Positions 18,302-27,524 of a stretch of 64,000 nucleotides of DNA are shown here, piece after piece. How positions within the stretch are numbered: position 1 is the first letter of the stretch; every line of letters starts with the position of its first letter. The position numbers were made by a program, and so were the translations under genes. Source of the DNA: Psychrobacter sp. Choline-02u-9 (GTDB lineage: Bacteria > Pseudomonadota > Gammaproteobacteria > Pseudomonadales > Moraxellaceae); the NCBI RefSeq assembly GCF_002836505.1, contig NZ_PJBF01000058.1, forward strand, positions 62,001 through 126,000, given 5' to 3'. The notes under the pieces are model-generated. The model was not told the origin of the DNA and made no database searches. It worked only from the letters and a program-made list of their open reading frames with translations.

Positions 18302-18715
18302 TTATTTGTTTTTGTTACGACGACCTGCAGTTTTCTTTTCGCGCGGCGTAGCAACCAGCTCAGCCAACTGCTCAGGTGATGACCATAGGCCTTCTAAGTC
18401 ATAAAACTCACGTGCTTGCGGCGTCATCATGTGGACGACAACTGCGCCCAAATCAATCAACGTCCAGTCAGAGTCGATGCCACCTTCACGGCCAAGTGGC
18501 ATAAAGCCCGCTTGCTTAGCTTCAGCGCCGACGCTATCAGCCATCGCACGTACATGACGCTTTGAGGTACCATCAGCGATGATGATGCGCTCTGTTACGT
18601 CAGTCAACTCTTCTACATTCATTACAGTGATGTTCTTTGCTTTCATATCATCTAGAGCGCTTTGTACTAGGGTCAAGCATTCTGTTAGGCGTTCTGCAGT
18701 CATGGTGTTGGTCAT
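18302..18715 (-). CDS. rsfS: Ribosomal silencing factor RsfS
   Basis: Binds ribosomal protein uL14 on the 50S subunit and blocks subunit joining when nutrients are scarce. The conserved core is KAKNITVMNVEELTDVTERIIIADGTSKRHVRAMADSV... DSDWTLIDLGAVVVHMMTPQAREFYDLEGLW. The ATG at 18715 (137 aa) begins the family-conserved region; the open frame runs further upstream but lacks family similarity. The C-terminus is a basic tail (KKTAGRRNKNK). It follows nadD on the same strand, the usual nadD-rsfS arrangement. Confidence 0.93.
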   Translation of the reverse strand: MTNTMTAERLTECLTLVQSALDDMKAKNITVMNVEELTDVTERIIIADGTSKRHVRAMADSVGAEAKQAGFMPLGREGGIDSDWTLIDLGAVVVHMMTPQAREFYDLEGLWSSPEQLAELVATPREKKTAGRRNKNK

Positions 18716-18846
18716 AAATTTTAATCTCTTGAATCGTAAATATGTAAAATAAAGGGGTAAAACGTCAATTTGTCTTATCCGACTGATCATATATTGTCAG
18801 TCACGCATAGAGACAGGATAGGCAAAATGACATAGATAAGGCGATT

Positions 18847-19863
18847 TTAACGGAATTGAGCAGCAGAATATAGCTGATGGGCGATAATATATTGATAAAC
18901 AGCAGGATTTAGCCATTTAGCTAATGGATTAGATTCAGTATTGCTAATGATATCATTTATTGATGCTATAGATGCGATTTGCCGTTGAGCGACTGGCATT
19001 TTATTTGTTTGATCGTCTAATTTCTGTAGTTGTTCACGTATTTGCGTACTCGATACCGCAGTAATAGGTCGCGAATCTATATAAATGCGTCCTTGATTGG
19101 CGTTTTTCAAGTCAGGGCTTTTCAAGTCAGTGCTAGTCGGATCAGTGTTATTTGGATTAGTACTATTTGAGTTTAAGCTATCTGACGATTGCTGAATGGT
19201 TGGAGTTAATAGCTCGATAGGTGAGTCCGTTATATGGGGCTGCAATGACAACGGCAATTGCGTTTTTAAGAAATTAACATCTTGGGTAGTCGCTGTATTA
19301 TTTTTAGAAGAGATAGTGCGGTCAGTAAATTTTTCGCTAATACCATCACTCACATCGGTACTGCTCTGACGATTAAACACCCATAAATTGACATGGTCAG
19401 TGAGACGCAAGCCATCTTTCCATTTATCTAAACTATGGGCGCTGTCCATACCCATGATAAATATCAAACTGTCATTAGGATATTGTTGTCTTAATGTGCG
19501 TACACTGTCGATCGTATAGACAGGCGGCGCTTGCCATAGCTCTAACTCATTGATCTGTATCGGCGTACTCTCCGTCGCTAGCTTTAGCATCGCTAAACGA
19601 TGGTTAGGGTCTGTACTTTGGGTCTTAAATGGCGAGCGTGCATTGGGTAATAAGGACACATGCAGTGTACGATGTAGCCGCGTTGCGATTGGTAGTAGGT
19701 GCTGATAGACAAACATTGCTACTTCTAGATGACCATTATGTACGGGATCGAACGAGCCACCAAGATAGGCACGAATGGCAGGTGCAGGTGTTTTCTCTTG
19801 AGGGCTGTTGCTCGTATTTGGCATAAATAAATGTATAAAAGTAGATAGGGTGCACGTTAACAT
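18847..19863 (-). CDS. nadD: Nicotinate-nucleotide adenylyltransferase with a large low-complexity insert
   Basis: Adenylates nicotinate mononucleotide in NAD synthesis. The nucleotidyltransferase motif GGSFDPVHNGHL is near the N-terminus, MGMDSAHSLDKWKD is in the middle, and the SSTQIR motif near residue 280 closes the active site. About 85 residues rich in Ser, Thr, Asn and Asp are inserted between WVFNRQ and IYIDSRPITAVSSTQIR, so the protein is ~338 residues against ~210-220 for typical NadD. The ATG at 19863 has AAGGTG upstream; the ATG at 19824 is closer to the family start but has no clear ribosome-binding site. rsfS follows. Confidence 0.92.
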   Translation of the reverse strand: MLTCTLSTFIHLFMPNTSNSPQEKTPAPAIRAYLGGSFDPVHNGHLEVAMFVYQHLLPIATRLHRTLHVSLLPNARSPFKTQSTDPNHRLAMLKLATESTPIQINELELWQAPPVYTIDSVRTLRQQYPNDSLIFIMGMDSAHSLDKWKDGLRLTDHVNLWVFNRQSSTDVSDGISEKFTDRTISSKNNTATTQDVNFLKTQLPLSLQPHITDSPIELLTPTIQQSSDSLNSNSTNPNNTDPTSTDLKSPDLKNANQGRIYIDSRPITAVSSTQIREQLQKLDDQTNKMPVAQRQIASIASINDIISNTESNPLAKWLNPAVYQYIIAHQLYSAAQFR

Positions 19864-19975
19864 TGATGCACCTTGCTCTTTTACTGGCTGGCCTTTTTAG
19901 ATTAAATGATTTGATGATAGCGCTATTGTAGAGGGCAGACGAGCATCTGTCACCACTGTCTGTCACAGAGCCCCA

Positions 19976-20009
19976 ATAAAAAACCGACCATCATAATGAT
20001 AGTCGGCTT
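19976..20009 (-). terminator. Terminator of pta
   Basis: CCGAC-c-ATCA-taa-TGAT-a-GTCGG hairpin. On the minus strand it is followed by a T6 tract, about 35 bp after the pta stop. Confidence 0.8.
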
Positions 20010-20043
20010 TGTATAGGACTTTAATTAGCGAGTCTTACAGCGA

Positions 20044-22191
20044 TTAAATCAAATCGCTATACGCTTGGATAGCGGTTAACGCGATGGTATAAACGATATC
20101 GTCGACCAAGGCACCACGTGATAAATCATTAACGGGTTTATTCAAGCCTTGTAGCATAGGGCCGACACTGACGACGTTGGCACTACGCTGTACCGCTTTA
20201 TACGTCGTGTTACCAGTATTAAGGTCAGGGAAGATAAAGACGTTGGCTTGTCCAGCGACAGGTGAGTCAGGTGCTTTTTGCTTACCGACGCTCATGACAG
20301 ACGCCGCATCATACTGTAGTGGGCCGTCGACCTTGAGGTCTGGTGCGCGCTCGCGAACGATTTGTGTGGCACGGGCGACTTTTTCGACATCCGCGCCTGC
20401 GCCTGATGAGCCAGTAGAGTAGCTGATCATCGCAACTTTTGGATCGATACCAAAGGCAGCAGCAGACTGTGCGGATTGAATGGCAATCTCTGCCAGCTCT
20501 TCAGCGTTAGGATCTGGGTTGATCGCACAGTCACCATAGACGACCACTTGCTCAGGCAACAGCATAAAGAACACTGATGACACGAGTGAGTATTGCGGCG
20601 CGGTCTTAATCAGCTGGAATGCCGGACGTACTGTGTTGGCAGTGGTATGAATCGCACCTGAGACCAGACCATCGACTTCATCTAGTTGGAGCATGATAGT
20701 ACCTAGATAGACCGTGTCTTTTAGATATTCAGCAGCAACTTCTGCAGTGGTTTTGCCTTTACGACGATCTACGACAGCAGCGATATATTTGCTCATATCG
20801 AGGTTGTCAGGGTCAATGATCTCTAACCCTTCAGGCAACGTCAAATCACGGTTTTTGGCCACTTGCTCAACGTCACTACGCTTAGCAAGTAACACGCAGT
20901 TGGCGATACCGCGACTCTGACAGATACAGGCTGCTTCGACCGTACGTGGTTCCGCGCCTTCTGGCAGCACAATACGTTTTTTGGCGTGCTGTGATTTTTT
21001 GACCAACTGATGGCGAAACGCTGATGGTGACAGACGCGGCTCATGATTACGGCTGAAGTATTCTTTAATCCAGCTCAGATCCAAATGCGCCGCCACATAA
21101 CGAGCCACCTCATCAGCACGTTCTGTATCATCACTTGGAATCTCAGAACTCATATGCATCAGGCTCTGTACTGTCTCGTAGCTGTCGCTTTCGACACTCA
21201 TGACAGGGATGCCAGTTTTGAGCGCTGATTGCCAAAGCTCAGCAACTGTCTCACTTGGAGTGATACCACCTGTCAACACTAGACCTGCCAATGGAATTCC
21301 ATTGATACAGGCCAATCCAGCAGCTAACAGCAAGTCATCACGGTCGCCGGGCACGACCATTAACGTACCACGCTTAAAGACTTCGTTGACACGTGCCACT
21401 GAACGAGCGGTTAGGCTGATACGATTGATACGACGTGTCTTTGCTTCGCCAACATTTAGCCAAGTCGCATCAAGCTCTGTTGCGATATCCCATGTGCGGG
21501 GCACAGATAGAGAGTCACTAAAAGGCACCACTCCAATAAGGCGGAACACTTCGGTATTGAACGAAGGCGATAAGCGTTGAACCTCTTGTAGAAAAATTGG
21601 ATCTAAGCTGACAACGGCCTCACCAGGCGCGACAGGTTGATTATCAAAGGTGTTCGGCACGTCTTGTACCCGCATCAATATCACGCCTAGTGTCCGTGAA
21701 TCGATGACACCGCCAAACTCACGGGCATGGACATCCAGTTTATCCGCTAAATAAGCAGGTTTACTGATATCAGCGGTACTGACAAATATAATTTTGGCGT
21801 CTAGCGCGTGAGCAAGTGCACGGTTGATTTGTGAAGCATAAGAGGTCTCAGTGGTTGGCACCAGACCTTCACAGATAATCACGTCATGACCATCATCGAT
21901 CGTATGAAAATTGGCAATCACTTCTTCCATCAAGTCATCAAGATTGTCATCGCCTAGCATACGCTCGACGTGTTGACGGCTGATAGAATCAGGCGGATTT
22001 AGGCCAAATGCGTGCATGGTCAATGCGCTTGAGCTGTCTAAGCTGTGCTGTTTGTCTAGCGTATCATCTTGCAAAAACGGCTTCATAAAGCCCGCTTTGA
22101 TACCGTTGTAATCAAAGGCACGGATTAGCCCTAGCGCGGCTGATGTTACACCGATACCGCGACTAATGGGAACAAGTAAAATGGTTTGCAT
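20044..22191 (-). CDS. pta: Phosphate acetyltransferase, long form
   Basis: Interconverts acetyl-CoA and acetyl phosphate. The 715-residue long form has an N-terminal P-loop/BioD-like domain (LVPISRGIGVTSAALGLIRAF), a middle DRTGG domain (~225-340), and a C-terminal catalytic domain with RIVLPEGAEPRT, ISYSTGSSGAG and the ANVFIFPDLNTGNTTYK end motif. Long forms are allosterically regulated in E. coli. AGGACACATT precedes the ATG. It lies 153 bp downstream of ackA on the same strand, forming the acetate activation/overflow pair. Confidence 0.97.
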   Translation of the reverse strand: MQTILLVPISRGIGVTSAALGLIRAFDYNGIKAGFMKPFLQDDTLDKQHSLDSSSALTMHAFGLNPPDSISRQHVERMLGDDNLDDLMEEVIANFHTIDDGHDVIICEGLVPTTETSYASQINRALAHALDAKIIFVSTADISKPAYLADKLDVHAREFGGVIDSRTLGVILMRVQDVPNTFDNQPVAPGEAVVSLDPIFLQEVQRLSPSFNTEVFRLIGVVPFSDSLSVPRTWDIATELDATWLNVGEAKTRRINRISLTARSVARVNEVFKRGTLMVVPGDRDDLLLAAGLACINGIPLAGLVLTGGITPSETVAELWQSALKTGIPVMSVESDSYETVQSLMHMSSEIPSDDTERADEVARYVAAHLDLSWIKEYFSRNHEPRLSPSAFRHQLVKKSQHAKKRIVLPEGAEPRTVEAACICQSRGIANCVLLAKRSDVEQVAKNRDLTLPEGLEIIDPDNLDMSKYIAAVVDRRKGKTTAEVAAEYLKDTVYLGTIMLQLDEVDGLVSGAIHTTANTVRPAFQLIKTAPQYSLVSSVFFMLLPEQVVVYGDCAINPDPNAEELAEIAIQSAQSAAAFGIDPKVAMISYSTGSSGAGADVEKVARATQIVRERAPDLKVDGPLQYDAASVMSVGKQKAPDSPVAGQANVFIFPDLNTGNTTYKAVQRSANVVSVGPMLQGLNKPVNDLSRGALVDDIVYTIALTAIQAYSDLI

Positions 22192-22344
22192 AATGTGTCC
22201 TACAATTTATTTTATTTTAGACGTCGAGTCGTTTTGAGCAGCATAAGCAGTGCAGTATAAAAACACGAAGCGCTTTATTTTATTTGTTCTCGGCTTTTTA
22301 TAAGCCTCTAGAACGATAAGCGCTAGGCATTATAATCAATAGGC

Positions 22345-23577
22345 TTATACTAAGTTCAATGCTTGACGAGTCTCTTGAGCGATGCGGTATTCTTCATCTG
22401 TAGGAATAACCCACAGCTCGACACTACTACCTTCTGCTTGGAAGCTGCCTTCTTGGCCACCGTACAATCCAGCGTTCTTTTCAGCGTCCATCTTGATACC
22501 GAAATGACGCATGACGGCTAAAATACTTGCGCGCGTGGTGACAGAGTTTTCGCCGATACCACCAGTGAAAACAATACCGGTAAACTCAGGCAGTGCACAG
22601 CTTAAGCTGGCGAGGTATTTACCGGCGCGGTAGCAGAACATCTCAATGGCGAGCTGCGCATCTTTATGGCCTTCGCTCGCGGCTTGCTCAATAGTACGCA
22701 AATCATTTGATAGACCAGAGATACCAAGCAGACCGCTTTCGCTATTTAGCATCTTATCCGTTTCTTCCAAACTAATACCGAGCTGACGTTTCAGATGCAT
22801 ATGTAAGCTTGGGTCGACATCGCCGCTACGTGTGCCCATCATCAGTCCTTCGAGTGGAGTCAGACCCATGCTGGTATCGAGACTTTTGCCATCATATACG
22901 GCAGTTGCTGAGCAACCATTACCTAGATGAGCGGTTATCCAGCCATGAGGACCTTTTGCTTCAGTAACCTGGCTAGCACGTTCTGAGACGTAGGCATGAG
23001 ACGTACCATGGAAGCCGTAACGACGGATTTTGTGCTCTTCGTATAGATATTTTGGCAACGCATAGCGAAAGGCAACAGGTGGCATAGTTTGGTGAAAGGC
23101 GGTATCAAATACCACAACTTGTGGAATATCAGGATAAATAGCTTGAACCGCTTCAATCCCCAAAGCATTTGCAGGATTATGTAGTGGAGCCAATATCTTT
23201 AGACGTTTTACTTCTTCTAGCGCATGCTGATCGACGCGAACAGCTTGAGAGTATTCACGGCCACCATGTACCACACGGTGCCCGACTGCGATAAAGTGAT
23301 ATTGCTCTAGTAGCTCTAGGATTTTTTGCAGTGCCAGTTTGTGACTACCACCAGGAATAGAGATCTCTAACTTATCGCCATTTAGCGTGGTGTGTTTGAT
23401 ACGGGCTGTATCGAGACCTAAGTTTTCGGCAAGACCGGTGATACGAGTAGAGTTGTCATCGCTAATCAACGCGTATTTGATAGAAGACGAACCGCAGTTG
23501 AGGACTAAAGTGGGACTGGTTAGGGTTGATGTTTCGCTATTCTTATCATCAAAAGTGGTGCTTAGGTTGGCGCTCAT
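22345..23577 (-). CDS. ackA: Acetate kinase
   Basis: Interconverts acetyl phosphate plus ADP and acetate plus ATP. 410 residues of the ASKHA fold: LVLNCGSSSIKYAL near residue 25, VGHRVVHGG near residue 100, FHQTMPP, HLGNGCSATAV and FTGGIGENS near 340. The ~20-residue polar N-terminal extension before TLVLNCGSSS is longer than in E. coli. AAGGATAGAGT gives the start. First gene of ackA-pta. Confidence 0.97.
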   Translation of the reverse strand: MSANLSTTFDDKNSETSTLTSPTLVLNCGSSSIKYALISDDNSTRITGLAENLGLDTARIKHTTLNGDKLEISIPGGSHKLALQKILELLEQYHFIAVGHRVVHGGREYSQAVRVDQHALEEVKRLKILAPLHNPANALGIEAVQAIYPDIPQVVVFDTAFHQTMPPVAFRYALPKYLYEEHKIRRYGFHGTSHAYVSERASQVTEAKGPHGWITAHLGNGCSATAVYDGKSLDTSMGLTPLEGLMMGTRSGDVDPSLHMHLKRQLGISLEETDKMLNSESGLLGISGLSNDLRTIEQAASEGHKDAQLAIEMFCYRAGKYLASLSCALPEFTGIVFTGGIGENSVTTRASILAVMRHFGIKMDAEKNAGLYGGQEGSFQAEGSSVELWVIPTDEEYRIAQETRQALNLV

Positions 23578-24385
23578 ACTCTATCCTTAGATTGGTTTTT
23601 ATAAAGGGCAAATCAATTATATCGTTCGTTCGATACAAAAAAGACGTCTATTGCCACGTCCTGTTTTATTATCATCAAATGCTACATCGCTGATATCTCA
23701 ACTGCTGTAGTAAAGGTCACAGCTGAGACATAATGTCATTATTATATGGAATTGATGAAGTTGATAACTGCCGAGTAAATAAAAATCAGCCATATCTATG
23801 CTGATCATATCAAGCAAGCATATTGGCGATTTTGTTTATACTTGGGCTACTATTTCTGACAGTGCTATGCATCCATGCTTATGAGGTAATGCGTCTGCAT
23901 CTCAGGCTAGCATCCTATTGCCGCCGCAAACTGGGAATATAATGTAACACATTTTTGTTTCTACACCACGACAGGGGTAAGGTTTAAAATGTGTGATTAA
24001 TAAATGGCTAAATATGGAATAAATCACTTATATTCAGTGAGTTATAGAACTATAGGTGGATAACTTGTGTGGGATACATAGCAAGGCTATGACTCACAAA
24101 ATTGTAAGAAATATTGTCGAGACACCCATATGTCATACATTCATATCTAAGCTCGCAGACGATATTACTATAAAAATTCGACTAATGTTCTAGAAAATAT
24201 CCAACATCACGCAAATTTATTCACCAATCATATTCAGTATCCGTACAGCTTTATGTAATAATGCTATGATGAAAATAGTCATAATGATAGTGCTTTCGCT
24301 GTCGGTTTGGCTGTCCACTTATTTTTTATTTATCACGATTTACTATTGCCATTATGCCGTCGTAAGCTCACAGGTTATCTATTAT
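23578..24385. other. Long intergenic region between ackA and lptM
   Basis: About 800 bp between divergent genes. It should hold the ackA promoter on the minus strand and the lptM promoter on the plus strand. A short inverted repeat ATCAGC/GCTGAT lies at 23787-23807. No frame with a ribosome-binding site, no tRNA and no clear riboswitch was seen. cyaY, which often sits divergent from lptM in gammaproteobacteria, is not here. Confidence 0.4.
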
Positions 24386-24700
24386 ATGTCTACTATACAC
24401 AACCCTTCAGCAGCCAAGCATGCTAGCTCGTTCGCTCGTACCAGTCGTCAGGCTGTCGCCACTTTATTTATTGGCAGTGTGGTCATGCTAGGATTGTCAG
24501 GCTGCGGGCAAAAAGGCGATCTATATCTGGCAGACTCTAGTAGTCAAACGATAGAGGGCAGTGCGTCTGTACTGGATAGTACTAGCCATCCACAAGATGC
24601 AGCCTTTGCGGGTATCGACGATGATAACTATCAAAAAAACCGCTACCTAGAAGAGCAAATGGTACTGCCTGAGCCCAGTACTGATCCCAACGACTATTAA
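24386..24700 (+). CDS. lptM: LptM (YifL)-type lipoprotein
   Basis: About 104-residue outer-membrane lipoprotein. The ATG at 24386 gives a signal sequence ending in LSGCGQKGDLYL, the hallmark of YifL/LptM, which in E. coli assists LptD maturation. The n-region is long (about 24 residues, including RTSRQ), and the mature part is acidic and low in structure, longer than the E. coli protein. The open frame from 24266 adds a hydrophobic stretch with no family support. The following genes lysA, dapF and xerC are its common neighbours. Confidence 0.85.
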   Translation: MSTIHNPSAAKHASSFARTSRQAVATLFIGSVVMLGLSGCGQKGDLYLADSSSQTIEGSASVLDSTSHPQDAAFAGIDDDNYQKNRYLEEQMVLPEPSTDPNDY

Positions 24701-24885
24701 CTGCCAAGCTATTAATTACTGGGCTAATAGTTGCTAAGATGAGCCAATGGATAGCGGTTAGGTGCTTTTTAATTAACAGTTTAATTGACTGCTTAACTAA
24801 CCATCGATTCTGTTATGGCTAAATAGCTTTGCTACCTAAATTTAATTTTCACCCTTGATAATCTGATTATATTAGAGATGTTTAT

Positions 24886-26262
24886 ATGAGTCATTCTGAA
24901 CTACCTGCTGACTTGACCGATTCTGCTACTGGCGAATCCGTTACTATCCAAACTGAGCAAGGGTTGTATGTTGACCCGAAAGCGTTGAGTGCTCACTTGC
25001 CAGCGCTAAGCTATCGCGGCGATGCGCTGTATATGGAGCAGGTCAGTATCGATGAGTTGGCAAAACAATATGGCACACCATGCTACGTGTATTCAAAGCA
25101 AGCAATATTGGACGTTTATCAAGCTTATACCGATAGCTTTGCCAGTCTGAATCATCAAGTATGCTATGCCGTAAAAGCAAACTCTAACCTTGCCGTGCTT
25201 GGTGTCTTGGCACAGGCAGGCGCTGGGTTTGATATTGTCTCTCGCGGTGAGCTTATGCGTGTGTTAGCGGCAGGTGGCGCAGCATCACGTGTCGTATTCT
25301 CAGGTGTGGGCAAAACGTACAGTGATATCGAATATGCGCTGACTCAAGGTATCGGCTGTTTTAACGTTGAATCTATCAGCGAGCTGACTTTAATCAATGA
25401 TGTGGCAAAGTCACTTGATAAGCCTGCGCCAATCTCGTTGCGCGTCAACCCTAACGTCGATGCCAAAACCCATCCATATATCTCAACAGGTCTCAAAGAC
25501 AACAAGTTCGGCATCACTCACGAAGACGCATTAGCGGTCTATCAGCAAGCGGCCGACTTATCACATATCGACATTGTTGGTATTGATTGTCATATTGGCT
25601 CGCAATTGACTGAAGTAGAGCCGTTTGTTGCAGCATTAGATAAAGTTATTGAGCTGATACATAGCCTGCGTGACGCAGGTATTGAGTTACAGCATATCGA
25701 TTTGGGCGGTGGTTTAGGTGTGCGCTATATTGATGAGACGCCTGTGTCTATCGATGAGTTTGCCCAAGCTTTATTACCAAAACTTAGCGGGCTTGGTTTG
25801 ACTGTGTTCTTTGAGCCAGGTCGAAGTATCGTTGCTAATGCTGGCGTGCTATTGACTCAAGTTGACGTACTCAAGCCGACTGAGCATAAGAACTTTGCGA
25901 TCGTTGATGCCGCGATGAATGACTTGATTCGTCCTGCTTTATATCAAGCTGAGATGGCGGTGATTCCAAGTGTGTTACCTAGTGCTGGTATCGATACGGA
26001 TGGTACGCAGCCGTGGGATATCGTTGGCGCGATTTGTGAGACGGGTGATTTCTTGGCAAAAGACCGCCTACTATCATTGGCCACAGGCGATGTACTGGCC
26101 ATTACGGGCGCAGGTGCTTACGGCTTTACCATGAGTAGTAACTATAACTCACGCCCACGTGCTAACGAAGTGATGGTTTCTGGCGATAGTCATCAGCTAA
26201 TCCGCAAGCGCGAAACGATTGAAGCATTATATGCAGATGAAGCGTTGTGGCAGGCGCAGTAA
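24886..26262 (+). CDS. lysA: Diaminopimelate decarboxylase
   Basis: Decarboxylates meso-diaminopimelate to lysine, the last step of lysine synthesis. A 458-residue fold III PLP enzyme: PLP lysine K97 in CYAVKANSNL, HIGSQ and DLGGGLGVRY glycine-rich phosphate loop, EPGRSI, and catalytic C384 in CETGDFL. About 40 extra N-terminal residues precede the usual start near ALYMEQV. It lies in the lptM-lysA-dapF-xerC cluster, which sends diaminopimelate both to lysine and to peptidoglycan. A terminator follows directly. Confidence 0.97.
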   Translation: MSHSELPADLTDSATGESVTIQTEQGLYVDPKALSAHLPALSYRGDALYMEQVSIDELAKQYGTPCYVYSKQAILDVYQAYTDSFASLNHQVCYAVKANSNLAVLGVLAQAGAGFDIVSRGELMRVLAAGGAASRVVFSGVGKTYSDIEYALTQGIGCFNVESISELTLINDVAKSLDKPAPISLRVNPNVDAKTHPYISTGLKDNKFGITHEDALAVYQQAADLSHIDIVGIDCHIGSQLTEVEPFVAALDKVIELIHSLRDAGIELQHIDLGGGLGVRYIDETPVSIDEFAQALLPKLSGLGLTVFFEPGRSIVANAGVLLTQVDVLKPTEHKNFAIVDAAMNDLIRPALYQAEMAVIPSVLPSAGIDTDGTQPWDIVGAICETGDFLAKDRLLSLATGDVLAITGAGAYGFTMSSNYNSRPRANEVMVSGDSHQLIRKRETIEALYADEALWQAQ

Positions 26263-26311
26263 GGCGATTAAAGACGAGCCAAAACTATCACCGTATTTGA
26301 TGGTTGAAGAG

Positions 26312-26346
26312 AACCCATTGTGATAATGACAATGGGTTTTTTTATG
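26312..26346 (+). terminator. Terminator of lysA
   Basis: 10-bp stem AACCCATTGT/ACAATGGGTT (26312-26321 and 26329-26338) followed by a T-rich tail. dapF therefore probably has its own promoter. Confidence 0.85.
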
Positions 26347-26415
26347 ACTGGATTTTGAGGGAAGTGTTTTTAATTAAAGCTGATTTTTAATTGAAGGCAT
26401 GCCTTTAGTTGAAGG

Positions 26416-26523
26416 CAACATCATTCACAAAAATTAGAGTAGCAAGGAAAACGAGTGCAAGTACTACTCACTGTAGACTAAACAAGTTTGACACCGCTAA
26501 TCGTATTTTTTGGGATTGGTATT
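26416..26523 (+). repeat. Degraded copy of the ~108-bp dispersed repeat
   Basis: The core starting CAAGGAAAACGAGTGCAAGT at 26443 and ending GACACCG matches the copy at 62126-62233 over about 54 bp with roughly 80% identity by hand alignment. The outer ends have lost the TATAGTC terminal motif, so the limits are projected from the intact copies. Confidence 0.6.
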
Positions 26524-26590
26524 ATTATGATTGTATCTGACAGCGTGCTAATATAAGGCATACATAAAAATAGGATAGGACATCAAAGAG

Positions 26591-27478
26591 ATGCTAATAG
26601 AGTTTACTAAAATGCATGGGTTGGGTAATGATTTCATGGTCATTGATTTAGTGACCCAGCGCTTAGATTTGACCAAGGATTTGGTGCAGTTATTGGGCGA
26701 TCGTCACCTAGGCATTGGTTTTGATCAGCTGCTCGTAGTCGAGCCACCCATGCGCCCTGATGTCGATTTCAGTTACCGTATTTTTAATACTGATGGCACC
26801 GAAGTCGAACAATGCGGCAATGGCGCGCGTTGTTTCGCACGTTTTGTGCAGGCACGTAAACTGTCATTTAAGCAGCGTCTACGCGTTGAGACGGCCAGTG
26901 GTATTATTTCCCTGACTACTGATCGTTACGGTTGGGTAGATGTCGATATGGGCAAGCCTAAATTTGAGCCAGATGAGATTCCATTTAGCCCAAGAGCGAC
27001 GACCAAAATCCAAAACACCTATCATCTTGATGTAAATGGTACACCTGTACAGCTGTACGTTGCCAATATGGGCAACCCGCACGCTGTGATAAAAGTCGAT
27101 GACGTACTCGATGCTGAGGTTGAGACTTTGGGTAAGGCAATTGAGTCGCATCCTGCCTTTCCAGATCGTGTCAATGTGGGCTTTATGCAAGTGATGAATC
27201 AGCGCCATATTCGTTTGCGTGTGTACGAGCGCGGTGTGGGTGAGACCCAAGCTTGTGGTACGGGTGCTTGTGCAGCAGTGGCTGTTGGTATACGTGAAGG
27301 CTGGCTTGATGAAGGTGAGGAAGTCCGCGCGCAGCTATATGGTGGCAGCATGATTATCAAATGGCAGCCAGGTTATTCAGTTATGATGACGGGACCGACC
27401 GCTTTCGTTTATGAAGGCGTGTTTAGCCCAGATGGCCTGATGGCACAAGCGGGACTTAAACCCAGTGCTGATAGCTGA
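26591..27478 (+). CDS. dapF: Diaminopimelate epimerase
   Basis: Converts LL- to meso-diaminopimelate for lysine and peptidoglycan, without a cofactor. The 295-residue protein has two symmetric halves, each supplying one catalytic cysteine: C75 (EQCGNGARC) and C222 (QACGTGACAA). The N-terminus FTKMHGLGNDFMVID is typical. It lies between lysA and xerC; xerC starts 46 bp after its stop, so the two are probably co-transcribed. Confidence 0.97.
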   Translation: MLIEFTKMHGLGNDFMVIDLVTQRLDLTKDLVQLLGDRHLGIGFDQLLVVEPPMRPDVDFSYRIFNTDGTEVEQCGNGARCFARFVQARKLSFKQRLRVETASGIISLTTDRYGWVDVDMGKPKFEPDEIPFSPRATTKIQNTYHLDVNGTPVQLYVANMGNPHAVIKVDDVLDAEVETLGKAIESHPAFPDRVNVGFMQVMNQRHIRLRVYERGVGETQACGTGACAAVAVGIREGWLDEGEEVRAQLYGGSMIIKWQPGYSVMMTGPTAFVYEGVFSPDGLMAQAGLKPSADS

Positions 27479-27524
27479 TAGCCGTTATTAGGCACATGGT
27501 ATAAATGCCAAGGATGGTTCTAAT

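Noticed and set aside
18169..18354. 61-codon minus frame over the rsfS terminator
   Set aside because: It overlaps the rsfS 3' end and a strong terminator hairpin, with no start signal.
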